Shown: positions 58,501 to 64,000 of the stretch, in pieces
Layout of the letters: each line of letters starts with the position of its first letter
Position numbering within the stretch: the stretch's first letter is position 1
DNA from: an uncultured Clostridia bacterium
GTDB taxonomy: Bacteria > Bacillota > Clostridia > Christensenellales > CAG-917
Direction: 5' to 3'
Assembly (NCBI GenBank): GCA_934233745.1
Contig: CAKQGN010000007.1
Coordinates: 1 to 64,000, forward strand
Length of the DNA: 64,000 bases
Notes under the pieces: generated by a model
The model's input: only the letters and a program-made list of their open reading frames with translations
Databases searched by the model: none
Told to the model about the DNA's origin: nothing
Translations under genes and position numbers: made by a program

Positions 58501-58968
58501 TGCGGCGTGACGGGTTTCGTCAAGCACCTCGAATGTGGGAGAGATGCCGAGTTTATCGAAATTCTCCCTTATGAGCGACTGGCAAAAAGCATGAATCGTG
58601 CAAATATGACAAAACGGCAACTCGTCAATCTCTTGCCTGAACCTGTCGCGCTTGTCGCCCGACGAGGCGCACGCAGCCTTGAAAAGCTCTTGATGCAACC
58701 TCTCTTTAAGCTCGTCCGCCGCCGCGTTGTTGTAGACAAGCACCAGCAGATTTTTCAGCGACGCTCCCTCGGATATCATCACGATGATGCGCTTGACCAT
58801 GGTCGATGTTTTTCCCGAACCCGCCGACGCCGAAACCAAAATGCGCCCTCTTTCGAGTACGGCTTTTTTTTGGTCGTCAGTGAGAAGAATATTGCCCTTT
58901 TCGTCACGCAAAATCTCCAATCTGTCTTCTGCGTTCTTGCTTAACGACATCACTTTGTCTTCACTCAT
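55525..58968 (-). CDS. addA: AddA helicase/nuclease subunit of the AddAB recombination complex
   Basis: The 1147-residue UvrD/Rep-family helicase has Walker A ILVSASAGSGKTSTMV, VFVDEYQDVNPTQEAIIRKL (motif II), GDVKQSIYGFR and VVISTFHGYKGLE. The C-terminal RecB-type nuclease has HKVMQYID, GVIDLFIND, IIVDFKTSALKD and KYKKQLYLY (all catalytic residues present). It unwinds and cuts double-strand ends for repair and degrades phage DNA. The start is ATG 58968 after GGGGAGGAC, overlapping addB by 8 bp. Size is normal for the family. Confidence 0.94.
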   Translation of the reverse strand: MSEDKVMSLSKNAEDRLEILRDEKGNILLTDDQKKAVLERGRILVSASAGSGKTSTMVKRIIVMISEGASLKNLLVLVYNNAAADELKERLHQELFKAACASSGDKRDRFRQEIDELPFCHICTIHAFCQSLIRENFDKLGISPTFEVLDETRHAAYMNRALDNVIAEYTASGDETFCELAEIFAQSRKEDNLKSNLIKFYGLIEIQPDKEEFERCVCECYDSYEHSKFFVILQNYYKAFFASAKTAFLPIKTQLEILAPTSKYLQSLDVAIRFCTETENESELFKMCALADKYEKPRATISSKASDEEKLIVGYVKDYLKQFHETVDEMKEICQRQDSLKSAHEQNAKYVRKLVEVAGRFADVLDKLKQEDNALSFEDLQHKALELLSHDEYALSGDFDAVFVDEYQDVNPTQEAIIRKLVRGECFMVGDVKQSIYGFRLADPAIFLSRQNSYETNLKAGTNIFFNRNFRSAYGILDFVNGVFDSAMTTSSADVDYKKDARFELKDVPPVKLEGVSPEGYVQVHLFVKQKSENVAATGLYDIEKDEGSDDDASSQEGVFIANEIQTLVGKAKGDGKYIGYGDIAVLFRSRSTGAKEIVKTLKSKGIPVNEGAFGKSVSLPERELVSFLRVIDNPRQDIPFAGYLLSYFGGYDESEVASIASAEGDCLYDKFLTAAQSELPIAEKAAKTAEILERYRLKASFESVKELMRDIVGDFCYEAYLMRAGEGDVYGLKAFIQSPDEEDSLGKFLQDYCEADSADKGAVGGDRVVISTFHGYKGLENPVVFVADTAFGFNYEAGSGDLILTGKGMGGDTSNNKGLVGMNVFDFDNKTKNSLTLSKLAVAKCIKDNQLKEEIRLFYVALTRAKQLMYVTATVSETKSAGFGVTARLGGAGCDIDFISGAVFDGSVKCVPFRHFSDDEDLQTNTEGRVQLVANDKIVNAIKQAQAFEYPHKQATSLAMKYSVSALDSIDDDAVNLFEEAAKRGTAYHKVMQYIDYFVSGEKEVENQMDMLVKSNVLTAEERASVDAKDIVECLESDIMQIAREAEKKGRCFREQAFMMYKKASDVSSEFSSDDRVLVQGVIDLFINDEKKIIVDFKTSALKDEKTVEKYKKQLYLYKSAVESAIGAKVDEILLYSFATGKTLII

Positions 58969-61900
58969 TTTCTTTGTCCTCCCCGTCAAGTCCGAAACTT
59001 TCCAACCCTTTGACTTTGGGCAGTTTCCTTTCGTTTGCGCCCTTGTATGCACATATCGACGCAAAGTCGCAACGTTTGCATTTCCCCGCAAGAGGAGAAG
59101 GTTTTATATACCCGTCGGCAATCTTGCTCGCTCCCTCTCCGGCAATAGCCACGGCATAGTCGCCGAGTGTGTCAAATCCCGCTTGCGACAGATGAATATC
59201 GGGGTTTAGATTCTCGCCCTTTCTGTCCGTTTTGTACGGTACAATCGCACAATCAGGGTTTGAAAGCGTCATTTCATCCATTAAACCCAGTGTTTCGCGA
59301 CTGTCGCACGCCTGACCTTTATATTTGTATCGATTGCCGTCCTCGTCGGTAAAACTTGAAAATACAGGAAAATAGAACACTCCGCAAGGCGTTGCGTTTA
59401 TGCTTTGCTCGACTGCGCGCATATAAACGTAGAGTTGGATTTTTTGTCCGCAATAAAGCTCTTTGAGGGGCAAATCCGCACTCTTGTATGTCTTGTAGTC
59501 TATGATGATAAACTTGTCGCCGAGTTTATCCACCCTGTCTATCGTACCTTTCAAATCGACTTTTTTGCCGCAAAACTCCAATGACATGGGCTTTATCTCG
59601 CCCTCGCCGATTTTTGCCTCCAACAAACAAGGCTTGAACTTTGAGCGTTTTTGCACTTCGAAAAGATCGGCACACAGGTTTTCGCCCTCTTGTTTGAGTC
59701 GCGCGAGGATTCTCCCCGTATCCGCTTTTTCAAGCAGGACTTCAAAGTTGTTTTCTTTGATTGCCATATCAAAATATTCGCTTGCTTTTTTCTTCGCCTC
59801 CTGCCTGTCTTTTATCTTGCAGTCGCGCACGTCGCCGAAAAATTTTTCAAGCACAAAGTGTAGAATCGTGCCGTTTTCCGTACCTTCGAAAGTGCCGTCC
59901 TTCCTCTTTTTCAAAGATAAAACATAGTTGAAATAGTGCGCGTACGGACATCCGAAAAATGTTTCCAGTCTGCTAACGCTCGTGCGCCCGACAAAATAAG
60001 ATTTTTCGGGCAAATCTATTTTCCTCGGAATAAGCAAGGATTTTTCGATAAGCCTTTTTCCCTCATCCGAAACAAACGAATACGCAGAGCCGAACACGTC
60101 CGCGTCGTTTGCGCAAACCCTGCCCGAAATGCCGTTTTTAAGCGACTCGTTGAAGCAACTTTTTTTTGTGGACAACACAAGCGCCGCCTTTTGAACGTCT
60201 TTGCCCTCAAGCGTGTCGAAATGTTCGAAATCGATTCTCTCCGTTTCAAGCGGTTTGCCGTTCTTTTCAAGCATGCTTTGAAGCTCGAACACAACCGTTG
60301 ACGGTCTGAGCGCGCCGCTGTCGCCGCTGTCGGAATAGCTCACGATAAGTTTGCCTTGCGGTTTTTTCATCAAATCGCATATCGCATACATACCGTTGAG
60401 CAGTTTTTGTTTTTCGTCGGGATTGATTTCAACGCCCAAAGCCGAAAGCGTTTGCTCGTCCTTGTGCGTTATCACAACGCCTCCGCCGCTTTGAGGAGGA
60501 AGTTTTCCGCTGTTTGCGCCGAGAATGTAAACATCTCCGTTGCCCGAATATCTCGAATCGATATCTCCGACAAACACGCAATCGAGGTATGTGGGAACAA
60601 GGGCGATTTTGAGCGTTTTTATCATGGACTTAAACACGCTCTCGAACCCGGCAACGTCAGTGTCGTAATCGAGTACGTCTTCTATCTCGTCAAGCACCGC
60701 ATCGAGTTTGGAATCCACTTGCTCGGCGCACTTTCTGAAATACTCGCTTTCTCCTGCAAGGCGATCGACATACTTTGCATAACACGGCGCAACCGATTCG
60801 AGCAACTCTCTGATTGCCGCCACAAACGATCCGATGTTTTTCACTCCGGAAAACTTTTCGGGTTTCAGGACGTTCACAAACTCGCATCTTACGCTCTCGG
60901 GTATGACGTTTTCAATCGTATTGTCCAAAACAACGTCTTTATCATCGACTTTTGCACTGATAAAACCGCTCTTTTGTTCTTTATCTTTGAAAACTTTGCG
61001 TTCCTCGTACTTTTTGAAACAAGCCTCTTTTTTGACGGGGATATGTTCGATATTGTATTTCAGACAATAGTTTTCAAACAAATACGCACCCTCCTGTCCA
61101 AATGCGGACGACATGGAAAAAAGAGGATTTTTCAAAAAGTCGCAAACCTCTCTCAACCTGAATCCGGTGCGCACGCAGGCAATAGCTTCAAGGATAAACC
61201 TCGCCTTTGCCTGTTCTGAAAGAAGTTCCTTTTTGTCGATAAAAAACGGGATATCATATCTTGAAAACACCGTTTTTATTTCCTGTCCGTATGCGTCCAA
61301 ATCGCTTGCGAAAACCTCGAAATCTCTGTATCTTCTTCCCTCTCGCACACCCTTTGCAATGTCGACGGCAAGGCGCAAAACCTCATCCGTTGCGTCCTTT
61401 GCCGAGAGCAAAATCACATTGCCTCGGCAATCTGCTTTTTCGCTTGCGTCGGTCGAAATATAAGCAAACAACTTTTTTGAAATCGCGTCTTTATACGGCG
61501 GCAAAACTTCGTCGTTGCGCTCGATTTGCACTCTGCCCTCGCAAAGCGAAGCAAGCCGTTTTGCAACTCTGTCGGGATAAATGCGCTTGTTGGGGTTGTC
61601 GTATCCGCTCGTGATACCCACGGTAAGAGAAAGCGCGTTGTTTGCAAGACTCTTTATAATTTCTGTTTCGGGTGCGGAAAAATCATATATGTCGGTTATG
61701 TAAAAATTCGTTGCGGCGATTCTGTCGGGGTTTTCTTTCAAAAACTCGGCAAGCGCATAAAGTCTTGTCGACGAATCGCTGTGCTTGCCTTCGAGTGCGG
61801 CAAGATAGCCCTCATATATGAGTGCGATGTCTTTTGTTTTCATCTTCAAAGAAGCTGTCGCGTTGCTTGCGGATTCTATGAGCCGCTCGCTCGAAATACC

Positions 61901-62275
61901 GCTGTTGCGTATTGCGGTGAGCGCGGCGTACAACTCGCTTGCAAAGCCTTCTTTCATTGCGACTTTGTTATAGTAACAAAGTTTGTCGCGAACTTGGTCG
62001 ATGACCTTGCCTATCAGCATAACCGAGCCTTCCGGCGTGAGGCATTTTTTGATGTCGCCGCCGATAAGTTTGCTTGCAAGCCGTGTGAACGACATAACTT
62101 CTATGCCGAACGTGCTTTCGATTCCGAGTGCGGAGATAAGCCCTCTCTCAACCGACGCGGTAAATCTGTCGGGCGCGATAACGACGTTCTTTGACGTCCC
62201 GTCCATATTCTTGCGCAAAACCTCTACAACGCCGAGATATGCGCCTTTTGATGTGTTTGATGTGATGATTTTCAT
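58961..62275 (-). CDS. addB: AddB nuclease/Chi-recognition subunit of AddAB
   Basis: The 1104-residue protein has the AddB layout. The C-terminal nuclease shows GTIDRVDKLGDKFIIIDYKTY and GQKIQLYVYM, and the Fe-S cluster cysteines are in FFGCPYAHYF and CKRCDFASIC (C-x2-C-x5-C). The N-terminus starts IITSNTSKGAYLGVVEVL, where many AddB proteins have a Walker A loop; no GKT/S is present, so ATP binding is probably lost. ATG 62275 sits 6 nt behind a consensus -10, which implies a leaderless transcript. It is translationally coupled to addA. Confidence 0.92.
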   Translation of the reverse strand: MKIITSNTSKGAYLGVVEVLRKNMDGTSKNVVIAPDRFTASVERGLISALGIESTFGIEVMSFTRLASKLIGGDIKKCLTPEGSVMLIGKVIDQVRDKLCYYNKVAMKEGFASELYAALTAIRNSGISSERLIESASNATASLKMKTKDIALIYEGYLAALEGKHSDSSTRLYALAEFLKENPDRIAATNFYITDIYDFSAPETEIIKSLANNALSLTVGITSGYDNPNKRIYPDRVAKRLASLCEGRVQIERNDEVLPPYKDAISKKLFAYISTDASEKADCRGNVILLSAKDATDEVLRLAVDIAKGVREGRRYRDFEVFASDLDAYGQEIKTVFSRYDIPFFIDKKELLSEQAKARFILEAIACVRTGFRLREVCDFLKNPLFSMSSAFGQEGAYLFENYCLKYNIEHIPVKKEACFKKYEERKVFKDKEQKSGFISAKVDDKDVVLDNTIENVIPESVRCEFVNVLKPEKFSGVKNIGSFVAAIRELLESVAPCYAKYVDRLAGESEYFRKCAEQVDSKLDAVLDEIEDVLDYDTDVAGFESVFKSMIKTLKIALVPTYLDCVFVGDIDSRYSGNGDVYILGANSGKLPPQSGGGVVITHKDEQTLSALGVEINPDEKQKLLNGMYAICDLMKKPQGKLIVSYSDSGDSGALRPSTVVFELQSMLEKNGKPLETERIDFEHFDTLEGKDVQKAALVLSTKKSCFNESLKNGISGRVCANDADVFGSAYSFVSDEGKRLIEKSLLIPRKIDLPEKSYFVGRTSVSRLETFFGCPYAHYFNYVLSLKKRKDGTFEGTENGTILHFVLEKFFGDVRDCKIKDRQEAKKKASEYFDMAIKENNFEVLLEKADTGRILARLKQEGENLCADLFEVQKRSKFKPCLLEAKIGEGEIKPMSLEFCGKKVDLKGTIDRVDKLGDKFIIIDYKTYKSADLPLKELYCGQKIQLYVYMRAVEQSINATPCGVFYFPVFSSFTDEDGNRYKYKGQACDSRETLGLMDEMTLSNPDCAIVPYKTDRKGENLNPDIHLSQAGFDTLGDYAVAIAGEGASKIADGYIKPSPLAGKCKRCDFASICAYKGANERKLPKVKGLESFGLDGEDKENE

Positions 62276-62281
62276 ATTTTG

Positions 62282-62310
62282 AGTATATCACCTTTAATGT
62301 ACCGTTTCAA
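62282..62310 (-). promoter_or_regulatory. addBA promoter giving a leaderless transcript
   Basis: Minus-strand TTGAAA (62310-62305), 17 nt, TATACT (62287-62282), then six bases to ATG 62275. Transcription should start at or next to the start codon; there is no Shine-Dalgarno motif. Confidence 0.78.
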
Positions 62311-62399
62311 TCCCATTGATTAAACAAATAAAAATTAACAATTTTTATTTGTTTCTTATTTATTTCTTGTTTAAGTTGGGAAAAACACGGCGTTTTTTA

Positions 62400-62427
62400 T
62401 TGCGAGAATATATTTTTATGTTATAAT
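62400..62427 (+). promoter_or_regulatory. Promoter of lipoprotein gene 62437 (leaderless)
   Basis: TTGCGA (62400-62405), 16 nt, TATAAT (62422-62427). ATG 62437 lies 9 nt behind the -10, with no Shine-Dalgarno motif in between. Confidence 0.7.
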
Positions 62428-62436
62428 AAACACATT

Positions 62437-63351
62437 ATGAAAAAAGTTATATTTACAATATCCATACTGTTGATTGCCGTGTTGACTTGCGTTTCTTTGA
62501 CGGCTTGCAACAACACCGCAACAACTCAAGGGCAACTGCGCAACATATTGAGCGACCACAAAAGCGAAACTTTTGAGTACGACGTTTGTGCAAAAGACGC
62601 AAACGGCGGCAAAATCGACGGCTATGACGGCACATATGTCGTAACTCTCAAAGCATACGGCGACGGTTCGAGCCTGGCAAACTTCGGTTCTGCCGATACA
62701 ACGCTCGAAAATTTTTCCGCAGGCATTTTTGTCAGAGGTTTGCTAACTGTAGGCACAAAAACCTACGACACGGGTTGCTACTTCAAGCTCATCAGCGGTT
62801 CGAGCTATATGGTGCCGGCATACTCGTACAGAGTGCAAAAGGACGGCGAAACCGAAACTTTCCGTCTGTTCGGTTCATATGACGGCAAGAAATTCTCCTA
62901 CACCCGCACCGTAAACGGCAAAAAGAGCGAAGGAACGGTTGAAGCCGGCAATGCGACTTTTTATGACAACAACGAATTCCATCAGTCCTTGCGCACAATC
63001 ACGACGTTCAGCGACTCGCTTGCGTTCTCGTTTGCAGTGCCCCTCGTATCTGCAACGGAAGCAGGATCGGTGACGCTCACGGCAAATGTCAACGGAAAAG
63101 TCAATGTCAAGACGCCCTACACCGCAACGAGCGAAAAATATGCCGACAACGGAATCGAGTGTTACAAAACCTATGTTTCCCGCTCAACGGAAGTTGCGGG
63201 CATCTCGCAAACTCTTTATTACGCGTCGAGCGACCTGCTCGTCAACGGCTGGGCAATGAAGCACGTCCTTGTCAAAATCGAAGAACCCTTCAAAAAGGAC
63301 AACGTCACCAATTTGATGACATACGAACTCAAAACCGCAACCCTTGCCTGA
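62437..63351 (+). CDS. Secreted lipoprotein of unknown function
   Basis: The 304-residue protein has a signal peptide (MKKVIFTISILLIAVLTCVS) and lipobox SLTAC at about residue 24. The mature part (NNTATTQGQLRNILSDHKSE onward) is rich in Thr, Ser, Gly and Tyr and predicted beta-rich; I do not recognise a family. It would be lipidated by Lgt and held on the outer membrane face. Its ATG lies directly behind the promoter, so translation is probably leaderless. A strong terminator follows. Confidence 0.75.
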   Translation: MKKVIFTISILLIAVLTCVSLTACNNTATTQGQLRNILSDHKSETFEYDVCAKDANGGKIDGYDGTYVVTLKAYGDGSSLANFGSADTTLENFSAGIFVRGLLTVGTKTYDTGCYFKLISGSSYMVPAYSYRVQKDGETETFRLFGSYDGKKFSYTRTVNGKKSEGTVEAGNATFYDNNEFHQSLRTITTFSDSLAFSFAVPLVSATEAGSVTLTANVNGKVNVKTPYTATSEKYADNGIECYKTYVSRSTEVAGISQTLYYASSDLLVNGWAMKHVLVKIEEPFKKDNVTNLMTYELKTATLA

Positions 63352-63368
63352 TAATCGTCGAAAACAAA

Positions 63369-63397
63369 AAGCACACCGCTCGGTGTGCTTTTTTTTT
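63369..63397 (+). terminator. Terminator of lipoprotein gene 62437
   Basis: AAGCACACCG-CT-CGGTGTGCTT with nine T; 10-bp perfect stem 17 nt past the stop codon. Confidence 0.9.
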
Positions 63398-63467
63398 GTG
63401 CTTTTGGGGCAAAATCGATTCAAAATTCAAACAGATTTCTTGCGTGCCGAAAAGCGATAAAACCAAG

Positions 63468-63920
63468 TCAATACAAATACGTGTATTTCGCCCTGTAATG
63501 CTCGTACATTTTCTCTCGCATTTCATCCTCGCTGTGCCCTATGAAAATAATTTTGCCGAATTTCGAGAGGAAAAACATGTCCTTTGGCACGTAGACATAA
63601 TCGAACTCGCCGTCCGCTTGCGCATCGGCAGGCGTTTTGTAGCGTTTGTCGGTGTTGTCGCGCGAGATATAACATTTGTCGTCGTCATTTTGCACAATGG
63701 CGTAATTGCGATATATATATGCTATTTTTTCGATTGCCTCGTCCTCTGTGTCGCAAATATCGTATGTCATGCCGTTTTTGAGGATAATCGCAAAATTTCT
63801 GTTTTCAATCGCATATTCAAAAATTTCATCGTCCTCGCCGTCAAGATACGGAAAAAGGTCTCCCCTTTCTCCGTACGTCCATTGTTGATGCATTTTTGTC
63901 ATATATATTCTGGTTTTCAT
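63468..63920 (-). CDS. Hypothetical acidic protein, 150 residues
   Basis: The frame from ATG 63920 encodes a soluble, acidic, tyrosine-rich protein (EDDEIFEYAIENRNFAIIL, DTEDEAIEKIAYIYRNY, then DNTDKRYKTPADAQADGEFD and a basic YRAKYTYLY end). No signal peptide or membrane helix is seen and no family is recognised. The start is fixed by a promoter six bases upstream, so the longer frame from 63992 is not used. It is convergent with the lipoprotein gene. Confidence 0.6.
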   Translation of the reverse strand: MKTRIYMTKMHQQWTYGERGDLFPYLDGEDDEIFEYAIENRNFAIILKNGMTYDICDTEDEAIEKIAYIYRNYAIVQNDDDKCYISRDNTDKRYKTPADAQADGEFDYVYVPKDMFFLSKFGKIIFIGHSEDEMREKMYEHYRAKYTYLY

Positions 63921-63926
63921 AGCTAT

Positions 63927-63955
63927 ACTATAACATGAAAAGCAGGCATTTTCAA
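63927..63955 (-). promoter_or_regulatory. Promoter of gene 63920 (leaderless)
   Basis: Minus-strand TTGAAA (63955-63950), 17 nt, TATAGT (63932-63927), then six bases to the ATG. It is the same geometry as the addB promoter. Confidence 0.72.
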
Positions 63956-64000
63956 GAGCGACGCTCAAATATAACAAACTTATCGGACGCACGGATAAAA

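Overview
The window looks like the chromosome of a Gram-positive Clostridia-type bacterium (Bacillota). The evidence is AddAB (not RecBCD), a Firmicutes-type GalT, a DivIVA-domain protein, Shine-Dalgarno motifs of the AGGAGG type, lipoproteins plus Lgt, CorA, PpdK and tmRNA. No marker fixes the genus. Base composition is moderate, with a clearly AT-richer island at about 40.9-44.5 kb.

Layout. 1-13.8 kb: a metal or metallophore transport region on the minus strand. It holds an ECF-type importer (ATPase, EcfT, MptD-like S component), two pairs of exporter-fold ABC half-transporters, the start of a SAM methyltransferase, a YgbA-type protein, two DtxR-like regulators, a transglutaminase-like protein and an alpha/beta hydrolase. 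Four copies of a GTTAGC-N4-GCTAAC palindrome, resembling the DtxR/IdeR iron box, lie in front of three of its transcription units. 14-18.7 kb: tRNA-Val(CAC) with two 184-bp satellite repeats, rpsU, two tandem NrnA-like DHH phosphoesterases and surE, then a DivIVA-domain coiled-coil protein. 18.7-24.5 kb: pncB, lgt and galK facing galT. 24.5-30.7 kb: a small lipoprotein divergent from an XRE repressor, a gene-free 1.2-kb tract packed with hairpin repeats, typA, sdaA and the tmRNA gene with its own satellites. 30.8-47.2 kb: an M20 peptidase and a lipoprotein, then a cell-surface polysaccharide region (sugar transferase, lipid-kinase-like protein, Wzm/Wzt exporter, glycosyltransferases, Glf, RfbA) that suggests a galactofuranose-containing and perhaps polyol-phosphate-containing glycan. 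47.4-55.2 kb: a dual-TIR protein inserted behind ppdK, then corA and two acidic proteins sharing a new C-terminal domain. 55.5-64 kb: addA, addB, a lipoprotein and a small hypothetical.

The most unusual signal is non-coding. At several loci (tRNA-Val, tmRNA, the 25.3-26.1 kb tract, the typA terminator) the DNA consists of units with constant flanks and perfectly self-complementary stems whose sequences differ from copy to copy. At tRNA-Val and tmRNA each unit restores the last 20-21 nt of the RNA (T-loop C56 to CCA) and brings its own terminator. The TIR gene is likewise bracketed by ppdK and a diverged copy of the ppdK 3' end. Together these suggest small elements that insert at gene 3' ends. 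A second recurring feature is four genes whose start codon lies only 6-9 nt behind a consensus -10 box, which implies leaderless transcripts.
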